Assembly: GCA_039619475.1 (NCBI GenBank)
Contig: CM077115.1
Coordinates: forward strand, 442,526,792 to 442,590,791
DNA: 64,000 nucleotides
Reading direction: 5' to 3'
Origin: Icerya purchasi
Taxonomy: Eukaryota; Arthropoda; Insecta; Hemiptera; Monophlebidae
Positions 1-11,949 of the stretch are shown here, one piece after another; positions within the stretch are counted from its first letter, which is position 1, and every line of letters begins with the position of its first letter. A program made the position numbers and the translations under genes. The notes below the pieces were generated by a model. The model saw nothing but the letters and a program-made list of their open reading frames with translations. It did no database searches and had not been told where the DNA came from.

Positions 1-2702
1 TTCTACCATTACCGTTCTTTTTCGGCATTTTTTGAAAGCTTCTCGATATTTCGTTACTTCGAAATTTGATTATTTTATTCAATTACGATAAAAAAATTAC
101 CTTAAGACCAGGAATATAGTGAAGATAACTAGGATTCGTACAAAGTTGCATTTATTAAGACTAAGGGTATAAATAATTTTATTAATAAAACAAAGGACTC
201 CTTACTGATTGACTTGCTATTAGGGAAAATTCCGATAGACATCACGAACATTAAGAATTAAAAAAATTACTCGATAGAAATTAAAAATTGGCTTCTGGGC
301 AACTAAAATGACTACAATTGAAAAGAGAAGTGGAAGGATTATGTAAATGTTTTTTTTTCGCATTTGTTTTTGTCTTGTGGTTTTTTATAAGAATTGATTT
401 TTTTTTTTTTTTTGTTTTGTTTTGTTTTGTTAATTTTTTGATTATGCGTTCGTCGGTTATTTTTATTGGAGAATTATATTACGTTTTTTGTTTTTTTTTT
501 TGTGTGTTAAGAATTGCGACATATTTGTTTTTATAACGGTTAATTGTATATGATCGATTATAAATTTATTACAAATAAACATTATAGCTGTGTTGAGAAC
601 CTACAGACGGACGGTTGCCTTGCATGTTCTCCATATGTTATTTCAATTTTAAAAACATTACTCGCATGTGATGAGTTTTATTTTGCTTAAAAAATGGGAA
701 CCGCAACATTCGCTTTCAAAATGTTAGATAACAAAAAATCTTCAAATAACGTAAACGCGGTAAATATAAATATAAAAAAAAAAAAAAAAAAGAGATGTCG
801 GTAAAAATTGTTAAATAACGAAAGTCTGTTTAAAATCAAATTCAGTTCATCCAGGCTCGGCTTGATAATAACTGCATAGTTCTGTTTAAGCCGTATGCAT
901 CGATAAATAAATAAATAAATAAATTCAGTTTATCAAAATCGACGAATGGCATAGAATGTGTCTTTATCTTGTTAAATACGGTTGACTAAATATTAAATAA
1001 GAAGAGGACGCATTGAGCCAATTGATCTGTTTCTCAATACTTGTAAAATTCTTAAATGTACGCCGCAAAATTCTGTTAGTTGCATAATTTTGAAGGAATA
1101 TTGCGGAATGCAGTAGAATAAGGTCTCTTTTTTTTTTTTTATCAATTCCGTGTTGTTCCATATGACATATAATAAAATTAGGAGTGAGTGTGTGCATTTT
1201 AAGCCATTTAATGATACAAAACAAATCACAAACATTTATAAACAATTATAATCTACAAAAATGGAATATTTGTTTTTGTATTAATAAAGCAGAACCTTTT
1301 TCTGTCTCTGGTTACATTTGCATTTGTGCGCTCCTTTTAATATTACCGCCTTATTCGTTGTCAGGTATAACTAAACTTTGAATCCTCGTCTTCCTAAGAA
1401 AACCCACTTAGAGTAGGATTGATCTACGAAGAAAAAGAATATTTTTCCGTGATAATGTAAATATGGTTTATTTTTTTTGTAACGATTCCATTTCGAGTTG
1501 CTTGAACTTTTAATGATAGAGCGTACATCTGTCCTATTTGGATAAACCTTCCAGATGACCTTTTGAATCACATACATAAGGGTTTTTAATTTTCACGGTC
1601 TCTTCCAGAAGGACCTGATTCTAATACAGCTAGCCCTTCCGGCATTCAGTCCTGCCGGCAGTACTGGAGGATAGTAAGAGGTCCGGTTCACAAAGTTTAA
1701 AATACATTACACCGCTCTATAAACGTATGTGTGTACTGTTATATACCTTTTTCTGTTACTTTTTCTTCTTTCTATTCTTTAACTTGAAGGTAACATGTGA
1801 ACAACAAATGTAAATTCCTTTCTAATAACTTACGAGGAAAGAAGAAAAAAGGTATAATTAATATTGTTCTAAATAAATATATATTTAGATTATTTCGAAA
1901 AATAAAAACAAAATAAAAAAAGTATTTTTGAAACAGCTTATAAATAAACGTGTGTGTAAGGTCGATTTTAACAATATTATTAAATGAATATGTTCATTTT
2001 AAAAAGTACCTAGGAAAGACAAAAAGTGCCTAAAAACAATTAAAAATCAGTAATTAAAAAAAAAACTATTATGAATTTCAAAAATACGCGTGCATTCAAA
2101 AAAACATTATTTATTTACAAATGAATAATATGAGAAAAGCAACTTCTTCTGTCAGTTTTTGAAGATTGCTTAAAATTGAACTATACTTGCAACAATAAAT
2201 ACACTTGCCTTATAGTTTGCTTTTTATGAACTTGGGAACAAGTTGTACACATTGTTTATATTATTACACGTGTCTTCGCCAAAATATCATTCCGCAGCGT
2301 GAACCTTTAGGTTTTTACTCGTTTTATTATTGTAAAGGGTTACTTTTACATCATACAAACTTCTTTCGGAGTCGCTGGAACTGCTTTTTGATAGAGCTTG
2401 TTCCCCTCGTTGGAAAGCTGGCATAACATCAGATTTTTCCATTTTTTTGGGGTTTTTTTTCTTGACTGAGCGAATAATCCTATTGTCGGAGCTGCATATC
2501 TTTCCAGTAGACTGTAACTCAGATAATGGCAGATCTAACATTAAATTTAGCTTTACTAATATATGAAATTTATAATACACCGCAAAATAGAAATTTTGAA
2601 ATTTAAAATGAGAAAGTTTTATAAAATACCCCATTAAAAAGGGTTAAGCAAAAGAAAAAACAAATGGTAAAGGCTGAACCAAAAAAGAAAAAAGAAAAAA
2701 AA
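1..2702. other. AT-rich stretch without recognised gene
   Basis: No coding frame with recognisable motifs was seen on either strand. The stretch is rich in A and T runs (for example the A run near 777-791) and has a short ATAA microsatellite at about 903-923. A small GC-richer patch at 1590-1690 has no identified origin. It is probably intergenic sequence or an upstream intron of the G6PD gene, whose first exon was not located. Confidence 0.5.
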
Positions 2703-3100
2703 AAGTGACATTCTTTTATACGTTGTGTAACGGTTTGTGTACTATTTCAATAAATTCTATCAATATGACAAATGTGAATCTCGTGTATTTGCTCTTGCAA
2801 CCAATTTCAACCATTCAAATAATGATAATTCTTGCAAAGAGACAAAATTCAGTGAAAAATTTTCTATAGAAAAATATTACGGTACTGCTAACAATTTTAC
2901 TCGCATTAATTGTTAGCAGTACCGTAATATTTTCCTACAGCTAATTTTTCACTGAATTTTATTTCTTTGCGAGAATTATCGTTATTTGAACGGTTGAAAT
3001 TGGTTGCAAGAGCAAGTACACGAGATTCACATTTTTCATACTGATAGAATTTATTGAAATAATACAAACTATTGCACAACGTGTAAAAGAATCACTTGAA
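2703..3100. repeat. Fold-back inverted repeat, ~190-bp arms
   Basis: The left arm (about 2703-2896) reads as the reverse complement of the right arm (2908-3100), with a spacer of only 11 bases (2897-2907). The centre is a perfect match (left arm end CTAACAATT, right arm start AATTGTTAG). Similarity stays high outward to the sequence AAGTGA on both sides, with scattered mismatches. No open frame with known motifs is inside. This is the layout of a fold-back transposon or long-armed MITE; the superfamily is not clear because no target duplication was identified. Confidence 0.85.
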
Positions 3101-3112
3101 ATGTAACAGTAC

Positions 3113-3354
3113 ATATCACTCATTAAATACAATAACGTCATAACTTAAAAAGTAGCGAATTTGAGTTATGTGTATAGTTTGAATGCATTTTATGAGTTCA
3201 GTTAGAACGCTATATTAATAAATAAGAAACTCGACAAAATAAGCACTGCTCTTGGAACACCGTTCAAATTATAGTAAATGTAAATGTTAATTTGCGTTTT
3301 CTGCGAAATAGCGTTTTTTTAAGTTATGACGTTATTGTATTTAATGAGCGATAT
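3113..3354. repeat. MITE-like element with ~45-bp inverted ends
   Basis: Bases 3113-3157 (core CATTAAATACAATAACGTCA) recur as the reverse complement at 3311-3354, with one or two mismatches. The interior of about 150 bp carries no coding signal. The element begins only about a dozen bases after the larger fold-back repeat ends, so the two may be parts of one composite element. Superfamily unknown. Confidence 0.8.
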
Positions 3355-3423
3355 CAAAATGCCCCCCCCCCCAAAAAAAATAAACGACCAAAATACGCGA
3401 GAAAAAAATAAATTTTTTTGTTG

Positions 3424-3540
3424 TTTTTTTTTTTTTTTTTTATGGTTAGGGGACATGAGCCCAATTTGCCACTGTGTTTGAAAAATCAAAACTGAAAGTG
3501 AAAAACTAAATAAATGTAATACTATACTTTCGAATAATAA
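3424..3540 (-). mobile_element. Possible LINE family A 3' end
   Basis: A T run (minus-strand poly-A) at about 3424-3441 is followed by a block containing GGGGACATGAGCCCA, resembling the blocks next to T runs at 36547, 39237 and 44599. Only the 3' terminus is recognisable, so this is a weak call. Confidence 0.3.
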
Positions 3541-4454
3541 TTTTCTGTGTTTTTAAAAAGATGAATATAGCAACTCATGGTCGCCATAGCAGCACAGTAA
3601 CTAATGCCATAAGGTGGAAAAATACCCGTGCAGACATAAATCTATTGTACATGTATTTTCTCTGCACTTAGTATAGGAACGAAGTGTCGTATTAATTTAC
3701 ACATTGCCGATCACCTCTTCTAATGGCACCAGGAAATCGTTCTTAACTTGTTTGAAATTGTATCAGTTATTTATATTTTTCGGCATGGAATCCTCTACCT
3801 AAAAGCCCAGGTGCAAAAATATTTCTATTACTAAAAAGTTTTAAAATTTCTAAAATTCAAAACTTTCATAAAACGGATAGAAAGAAATGAAAATTTTTCA
3901 GAAAGTACTTTATTTAACATCTGTCACGTGTATTTTGACGATAGTGCGCGCTATCTATACCGCTGGATTCACCGAGCAGCAACTCCTACTATCAGTTTAG
4001 GTAGGACAGAGTACTACCACCGGAAGGACTCTGTATGTTCTAAATTTATTTTTAGATTTCATTTAAAAGAAACAAATAACATTTGACAAATATAACCTTG
4101 TTCATTAAATATCACTGTTTCATATGTACGTGGTTTTTAATACACGCTCACACTAAAATGAACACGGTTTTAAGGTAAAACATTAAAAATTAGAAATAAT
4201 AATTCCTCGATCGAAAATTTTTTTTCTATTAAAAGAAATTCGGAAATTATTAAAAAAAATTAAATTAAAGATATTTGTTTTTAAATTCGATTATGGATAA
4301 TTCTAACGGGCGCTTATTAAAAATAAAATAAGCGGGGGTAAAAATTCGAAATTAAAAGTTATTACGGTGTAGTAATTATATCGGTATAAAAATATTGTAA
4401 GATTTATATACATACCTATTAATTATCCTCCCGCTGTGAGTTGTGTAGCTTGCT

Positions 4455-4585
4455 GTTTCCGCTCAGTTTTGAAGCTGACAATTCAGATGCTCCGAACTAG
4501 AGAAATATTCGTAAATGCGCTCTCATTTATAAAACTGATTCGAAATTTTCAACTATAATACTTGCGCACCCTGGCAAAGGCAGGA
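4455..4585 (+). repeat. Dispersed repeat family B, short copy
   Basis: This segment shares the order of words seen at 17575-17670 and 27055-27150: a block like CAGATGCTCCGAACTAGAG, then a dozen bases later an ATGCGC word, then TTTCAACTATAATACTTGCGC. No coding function is apparent. It is a fragment of a repeat whose longest copies here are near 17.3-17.9 kb and 27.0-27.5 kb. Confidence 0.6.
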
Positions 4586-4805
4586 AACACGTCAGTTTTC
4601 TTACTTTTCAGAATTAGCGTCCTTATTGATGTCCTTAAAAAATAGACAGGTAGACACGCCACTTATGGAGCAGCTTATACTCATTTTACACATTTCAATC
4701 TTTACTTTTGTAAAACTATATTACATTGGCCCAGGCGACTAATTATTTTTCCTGTGACGGAATGAACGGTTTCTTACTGCATTATAATAGTAGTTATTGT
4801 GTGCC

Positions 4806-5350
4806 TTTTTTTTTTTTTTTTTTTTTTTTTATTATTATTTTATTTTATATATAAAAATTTAATGTAGTCAGCGGTGGAAACCATCGAATTAAGTTTTGCA
4901 TTCCTCCACTCCGCACTGTACAATCATTGATCTTAAAATACTATAATATTAATATAAATTAATATTGGATTTACTGTATTCCAATTCCTCCTTTTTGGTG
5001 GCCAATTTAATGAAAATATTCATTTTTTCCCCCCGTACTAATTAACCACAGTTTGCCGCTATCTCTATATTTAGAATGTCGCATCCGTTCAGGATATGTT
5101 GTCCTGCTCGTTGCATCTAATGCAATTTTCAGTTCCCCCGCTATATTAAATCTTTTGAGATAGATTTTGGAAATTTCCATGTCCCCTGGTTTGAATTGTA
5201 CGTTGTAAATATTCGGAGTATTATTTAGCCTCTCTCCTTAATGGTTGGAAAAAAAAAACTTTTCGATATTCCGTCATGACACTTATCCATGCCGTTTGAA
5301 ACTTTTCCGGATATATTGTTCATTGCGTGTCATTCGGTTCATATTTCCTT
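4806..5350 (-). pseudogene. LINE 3' end relic (C-terminal zinc-knuckle part)
   Basis: On the minus strand this reads towards a poly(A), seen as a 25-base T run at 4806-4830. Upstream on that strand a broken frame gives ENCIRCNEQDNIS near 5105-5145, matching the start of the Cys-Cys-His-Cys knuckle that follows reverse transcriptase in many insect LINEs. Stops and frame changes are frequent. The clade cannot be told. Confidence 0.45.
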
Positions 5351-7280
5351 CAGAGCAAGCTGCCTAGTCTGGACAAAAATTCATCCTCGAAGAATAAATA
5401 TCGAAAAATAAAGGTATTTTAGTTAGCATTCCGAAAATAACACGTAAAGTACGAAAATGTATACATAAAAACGAAAATTATAATAATTATTTAAAAATTG
5501 AAATACTGCACACGACGTATAATGGAGGGTGCTATATATATATAAAAAAAAAACACGTCCTATTCTTCTCTTTTAAATATCGCGGTGATCTTATATTCTC
5601 TCATTTCCTCCCCGTCTGCTTCTATTATTCCTGCCCTTGAATTGTATCTTCTGCCCTTAAACGCATAAGAATATTTAATTTTCTCCTTCTTTTCATTTCT
5701 TGGATTAATTTTCTCGCTGAAAAACCCATAAAAAAAAAAAATAAATAAATAAAACTGTCTCTTTTTAATGGCATTCTTTACACCATACATTGGTCTTTCT
5801 TTTCTTCAATATTTTATTGCCTTAGAGTCATGTTTTGGTTATATTTAAATTTTTGTTGGATAGAACAGTGCGTGATCTAAATAGTTTTATTAGCCGTATA
5901 ATTATTTCCTTAATATTATCGGAACTGGTTTATACTTTTTTTTTTTTTCTTATTTATTTATTTATAAATAAATCGGTCTTTTGGTTTTTAGTTTTTTGGG
6001 GAGATGCCTTGTTTTTAAAAGTAGTATTGAACGGGTTAAAAAAAATAAAAGAGTACTACTACTATTTGTGAGAATAATAGACAATTATGTATGCGTGACA
6101 AGAATCATTTTCAGAAAACAATTAGATATAATTTAATAATGTACAATAATTTAGGAAAATTACGCATCGTGCAATTGATATTAAAGTATCTGTAGAATTG
6201 ACTGGCGCTGGAAGTAAAATTATTTGCGACAGATTTTATCTGAAATTATTGCGATAAATTAATAATTTTTTTCTTTTTCTTTTTTTCTTTCTACTTTTCC
6301 TAGAGATAAACCATTTTACCATAGAAATATTACACGCGGCTTTCACATGTTAATACGCCCGAGTTGCTGTAAACGGGTGTTTGCTTTTTTTTTTTTTTTA
6401 TTTAATGTAATGGAAATAACTCTTTACACGTTTCATCGATGATCTAATTAAACTGCTAATTAAAAACTCAAAGACCCAAAATAACTTTTCTCTTTTAGCT
6501 CTTTTTTTGAAATCAGTGATGTCGTTATCTCTGTAATGTAAAAAAAAAAAAAAAAAACTGAACTGTTGGCCTTTCTTTTTGTAAGTAAAACTGTGTTTGC
6601 ACCTCGAAATTTATCATTTTTTTATGCCAATTTTTTTGTTTGTCGCAAAGTAGGGACTCCGCTTAGATACGGTTGGAAGGAAAAGTGGTTAATGAGATTT
6701 TAATTCGATAACGATATTGTTAGAATGAAAAAGTTGTTGTAGCAGCAATAACGGACAGAGAAGGAGAGAACATACGATCTTAAGACCAAAGTGCAGTAAG
6801 GGAAGTTCAAGCTTTAACAAGTGCAAATATAGGAAAGTTTAACGAAGGAAATTAAAGAATTACACGGCAGGGACAAAGCGTCTCCAAGTAATTCCTCGCG
6901 ACTTCACTTTTAAAATACGTAGCTTTAACTGACTATTATAGGTAGAAAACACACGCGTACAATATATATAGTATTTCTCGACTTAGTTGTCTCGCTTCTC
7001 GCTCATGCTACTTAACTCGACGTCAACGAAATGTATTTATTAACTAGCTAGACTTTACGAATAATAAGCTACAATTTCGTAGTTTTCTAAAATTTTAATT
7101 AAATCGTTATACTACCAGTCGAAAATATATGTACACAAATATTCTGTGTCCACTGACACGTCTCTTCATTTTTTACATCAAGAATTTCAGTCAAATATAA
7201 GCTAGTCACGAACGGCTTATTAGTTAAAAATGTTTTCAAACGAATGTATTTTCGGTACTGCGTGAAATTCTCTTTTTAGA
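5351..7280. other. AT-rich stretch without recognised gene
   Basis: Several poly-T and poly-A runs (5938-5950, 6385-6398, 6541-6557) and no reading frame with motifs on either strand. The open frames present are low-complexity products of T and A runs. Confidence 0.5.
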
Positions 7281-7289
7281 TTTTTTCAT

Positions 7290-7570
7290 TTTTAGGGTTT
7301 CGTACACATATAATACACGGGCAATCCTGATAATTAGGTTCAGAAATAACTAAAAGTATTCAATTAAAATATGCAATAACTCACGAACGGTTTGACTTCT
7401 TAAGTTCGAACATCTGTAACATAAATTACAATTAAAATTCTGCCTATGGCAATACCTATAACTTCAAGCTATTATTACCCTGGGCGGCAAAAAAAAAAAA
7501 CCGTCAAGAATATATATTGTGGAATTTAAAACGACCTTAAAAATTACCCTTAAAAAATTCAGATAAGAAC
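7290..7570 (-). repeat. Dispersed repeat family B, reverse copy
   Basis: The stretch around 7380-7440 is the reverse complement of 27410-27475: both contain a version of TTAATTGTRATTTATGTT followed by a CCGTTCGYGAG block, and both end with a GGATTCCGTAC/GGTTTCGTAC-like terminus. This copy lies in the opposite orientation to the one at 27.0-27.5 kb. Confidence 0.55.
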
Positions 7571-8169
7571 CTGTTAAAGGCGAAATGAAAAATATAAAAC
7601 AAAACGCAGAAGCTTTTTCATACGAATTCTATCTCGATTGTAATTGATCGACGAATGAATGATTAGAACTATGTCTTCTTCTCTAGGTATTTCTCTGTCG
7701 AGATTTATTACGTTGTACGGATGTAGTTTAAATTGTCACTCCTTTTGAGGTCAACTTTCGCATAAACTACAAACTTTTATATTACGCTTTATGAGGTTTC
7801 GTTCCAATTCTGCTTGATTGGAATTGTACACCTTTGTAGTTCGAAAGCATGATGTTAAAGGAATTGTATTCATTTTACGTGCTTGTATTTATATGTATAT
7901 TTTTGTTTGTTCTTCTTATGTAATATATATATATATTTTTTTTATTTGTTTATTTTTCCTTTTCTTCTTCTTTTTATTATTTATCTACTCTTTTTCCGGT
8001 TACAGTTCATTGTTTTCATTATCTTTTTGATTGCCACTGTCTATTTTTTGATTAACCGTTTTTGATTTGATTATTGTTTGTTTTTCTACTGTTGTGTTTA
8101 CGTTAGATCTTACAGATTTTAATGCTTCATTTATGTGCCGAGTATGTTGCATATTCCCTTTAATATTTT

Positions 8170-8830
8170 CAGTTTGATTGAGATCATGATTGATATTTAA
8201 ATTTAGATTAGCATTTTTCCGTCCTACTTTAATTCTGCGTTACCGGACTACTTGGTGGACTTTGAAGACTTTCCTTGTTTCTTTTATTTGTCGTATTGTA
8301 AATATGCGCCTTTTTTTAGATCGGTTTTGATAATTCTGTACTCGATACTCAACTTCAGATACAGGCGGATAATCGCAAGAGTCTAGGTTGTTTTAATTTC
8401 GTTTGAAATTTCCGGGGAATTTTTTTTAATTCTGTAGGATATTAAATTTATTTGCGGATCTGACCGGATAATATTTAATCTGTAGAGATGATTTAAGCCG
8501 AGTTGAGTGAAGTACGTCTTTTTTATTGGCTAATGGAATTTCCATAGCAGCTTCTGCATGATACATATTCCTATATGCCATCGGATGTTTTATGTCTCGT
8601 TGTCTTTATCTTTCCGGGCAAGCGATAGAGGTAGGATCGGTTCTCTTTACAATTAATAAAAAATGTTAGTACCTTACATTCTACTTTTATATGTCTCGCC
8701 GATGAACAATTGCCACATAATTTATCATTAATTTTACTATATTTCATACTGTGAAAATACCTGAAACACGAAGAACACTGCCGAACCGACTATACATAGG
8801 ATTCGCATGTAAATCTAACTTTACTGATAT
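8170..8830 (-). pseudogene. LINE ORF1 (gag-like) relic with CCHC knuckles
   Basis: On the minus strand, broken frames between about 8830 and 8620 give QCSSCFRYFHS and then KLCGNCSSARHIKVECK, the spacing of tandem CCHC zinc knuckles in the gag-like ORF1 of Jockey-type LINEs, which bind element RNA. A further stretch (8600-8430) reads as a 50-60 codon frame ending in NKFNILQN. Stops separate the parts, so it is dead. A related upstream segment may lie at 10.0-10.7 kb, separated by a later insertion. Confidence 0.45.
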
Positions 8831-9069
8831 ATTTTTACACACACACATATATATGTATAACTCAGCCATTTTGGCCTCGCAAGGGGCTGTGCCCTTTGAC
8901 CCCTCTTGCTTTCGTGACATTTTTTAAATAACAATCACAAAAATCTTATAAAATATAACAAACGTTACATAAAATTAGGACATTTTCCATTACATAAAAT
9001 TGAGACATTTTTTCTAATGGGGAGTGGTAGCCTAAGAATTACGTTGTAATCAATATATATATATATATG

Positions 9070-10001
9070 CAGTGGCGGATCCAGGGGAGGGAGAATAAGT
9101 TAGGCCCCCTCCAAAAGAACCAAAACCTTGATGAAAAAAATTGTTACAAACTTAATTTATGCTATAATAGTTTTGTATAAAATGTTATACCTGTTGGATT
9201 TAATTATAACTAATATTTAATAGTGTTTTCTAGTAAAACTATTAATGTTACGTTTTTATTCCGTTTTAAACGCAACTGTCGTCCCTTTTTATTTATTTTT
9301 AATTTTTATTCTGCAACGTAAATGAAAAATAGTTTAATCAGAAATGTATATATTTTTTTTTACTTACTGACGGACAAAGAATTTCGATTGGATTACTAAC
9401 AAAAAAAAGAAAAAAAAGTCTAATAAAAATACTATTGTTTTATACACGGGCGTAACCAAGTTTTACTATCAGGGGGGGGGTTTAAGAAAATAAAACAACA
9501 AAAATGTGCCGAAAACATACGAGGAGTACCGAATGCAATACGGTATCATTGGACAATTATTTTCGACAGGTGGCAGCGTGGCAAATTCAAAATATGAATG
9601 TAATAATTTATATTCCTCGCCACTCCTTATTTCAATATAATATTAATATAATATTTTAAATATATTGGGAGGGGTTTGAACCCCTAAATCTCCCCCTCTG
9701 GTTACACCCGTGGTTCTATACTTTCTAGTAATTTACTATTCAATTTCTAAGCTACCATTTTTTAGCTATAATTTTATAATTTCGTTTTATTTTTCACGAC
9801 TAAAAATAAAATAAAAGTTAAATTAAAAATTGTAATAATTATGTATTGTTAAAACATTTTAAAATTTCTAAAAAGAGCTGGTCGCTATTTGATTTCCTTT
9901 ATGAAACAAGGGGTATTTCTCAAATCTATTGCCCACACCGTATAAGATATTGCGTAATTATATAATTTCCCGCCCTAAAATATCTCTCTGGATCTGCCCC
10001 C
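9070..10001. mobile_element. Family D element, probable DNA transposon remnant
   Basis: The left end reads CAGTGGCGGATCCAGGGGAG. A similar inverted block (reverse complement GGGGGCAGATCCAGAGAG) closes at about 10001, giving a 0.93-kb segment. About 75 bp of the left end is matched in reverse orientation at 32545-32625, which shows it is a repeat terminus. CAGTGG-type ends recall hAT elements, but no target duplication was found and no transposase is visible. It contains the smaller hAT-like MITE at 9445-9712. Confidence 0.45.
9445..9712. mobile_element. hAT-like MITE, 268 bp
   Basis: Inverted ends CACGGGCGTAACCA (9445-9458) and its counterpart TGGTTACACCCGTG (9699-9712) differ at one base. 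The flanks GTTTTATA (9437-9444) and GTTCTATA (9713-9720) match at 7 of 8 bases, the 8-bp duplication length of the hAT superfamily. There is no internal coding capacity, so it would depend on a transposase from elsewhere. It lies inside the family D segment. Confidence 0.7.
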
Positions 10002-10700
10002 GATGTATGTGTGTGGGAATTGTATGTCCTAGAATGAATAATGTACTGATTTTGTTAAGAAAAATTCTAATTTATTATTGTTTTTTAAACAATCGAGTTA
10101 TCTCTGTTATTGTAAATGGTCCGCCTTTTAATCGTTCCACTATAATCCGTTTTAGACATATTTTCGTCTATATCCTAGGGTAATTCTCGCTAAAAAGTAA
10201 TGCTGGATTGTTGTTTAATTCTATCGCCCTTAACGAGACACTGTTCACCGATATCGCGTTTGTGGTTTTTATTAGGAATTCATTTCGTCCAATGTTATTA
10301 ATTTTTTTTTTTTTATGATATTTAACAGTTTTAAAGTTTTTTAATACGTTTACAATTTCTAGGCCGCTACTATTTAACGATTTATTATTATATTCCAAAA
10401 AAGTTACTTTAAATTCGAGATATTCTCATATCCTCGTATATTTAAATTTGTTGTTCTAGTTTATTCATCATGTTATAACTTTATTACACGTATGCTATTT
10501 TTAATTTAGCGTTATCACTGATAAAGTCAGATATAATGTTATCTTCATTTCAACTAGAATTATTATAAGTATTATTCCGAGATGAACTTAATTCTCCGTT
10601 AATCACGTCTTCTTCTGAATCATTTTCCGTTACTACAACTACTTAAATCTACTATCGAATTATCGTCATCCATTGTATTGCGTGCAGCATTTTTATTACT
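10002..10700 (-). pseudogene. Possible upstream part of LINE ORF1 relic
   Basis: A minus-strand frame at 10168-10398 (76 codons) contains EFLIKTTNAISVNSVSLRAI, and broken frames continue on both sides. Its position, strand and distance fit the N-terminal part of the ORF1 whose zinc knuckles are at 8.6-8.8 kb, if the 9.07-10.0 kb segment is a later insertion. No decisive motif is visible, so this is inference from order and orientation. Confidence 0.25.
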
Positions 10701-11867
10701 ATTAATTATATCGCCGTAATCATTAGGATTGGGCCCTTCACCGCCGCTATCATATACGTAATAATATTATAAAAACGTTAAGAGCTACGCTACCTCCGCT
10801 GTATGTTTAAGAATGTGTGTGAGTGAAGAATGTAAGCGAGGTATGCGCATGCGAATTGAACGAGTAGAAGAACGAGATTTGTAAACGCACCATTGAACGA
10901 ACGTTCACCAATAGTTTCAACACGGCTCTGGATTTTTTTGATTAAGTTGTTTTTTTTTTAGGTTTTCACCGCTAGGAAATTAAATTTCTGTTTACCTTTC
11001 TGATTATTAATTTCGGTTTCTGATTTTAACGGATCGTTGTTTCTTGGACACCGATTTGTGACCTTTTTTCCTTCGCACATATGACACAGAACATGAAAAA
11101 AAACAATATTCTGTATTTGATATCTTCGTGGTTTTTAACTAAGGGGAGCCGAGTATTTTTTAACTATATCATTCGAATTTTCGTAACACTGTCTACGGTT
11201 ACAAGTGTTAATTTATTCTCTCGAAAGGTTGCTTTTAAATTTCTGAAATTAGTTTTACATTTAGTTTTTTTAATTTCTCTGCAATGCTTGGTATACTCGA
11301 GCAAACTATACAATTAGTTTAGATGGATTTACTGGTCTGCTGATTTCGATTTCGTTATTTATATTTGTATAGTTACATTTTTAGAGAAAAAGTTGTTTTG
11401 AGAAATATGCGGAAACGGTTACTTGCTAATCTAAATAGCGCCCCAATATAACTTAATCGAATAAGCTCGCTGATTTTTTTTACAAATGATTAATTATTTT
11501 CCTTCGTCTATTAAAAACATTAATCGCGCTTGTTTTAGTTAAAAATCAATTCCAGATTTTTATATACAATGCGTTGATGTATGTTATTATATTTGTTGTC
11601 ATGGTGTTATTGATAAGATTAATAGCATTTACCGGGTCGTCACTGATGTTATTTACATTGTTGACTGTTGTTTGTTGGCATTAGAGATAGCTTTCATAAT
11701 GGATTGTCGATGTCTTTTTCCGACGTAATCCATTGTTAAACCTTCGATACTTTTCGAAAGAGAAGTAAGTCGAAACTTAAAATTATTACAACTATCAACT
11801 CTTACCTTAAATAAAAGTAACCGCGGCACCAAGACATTTGTGAAATAGTAGGGTTTGAAAACTCGAT

Positions 11868-11898
<31 letters not shown>

Positions 11899-11940
11899 TT
11901 TCCTGTACAAACCACGTTATAATTATGAAAAAAAAAAAAG
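10701..11940. other. AT-rich stretch with (AT)n microsatellite
   Basis: No gene recognised. An AT dinucleotide microsatellite covers about 11867-11893. A GC-richer patch around 10790-10920 has no identified origin. Confidence 0.5.
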
Positions 11941-11949
11941 ATTACTGAT

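Noticed and set aside
318..536. Short Phe-rich frames in the first kilobases and many similar ones elsewhere
   Set aside because: They arise from poly-T runs.
2287..2634. 115-codon minus-strand frame with KSSSSDSERSLYDVK
   Set aside because: Mixed composition, but no recognisable domain, no splice evidence and no neighbouring exon; not supported as a gene.
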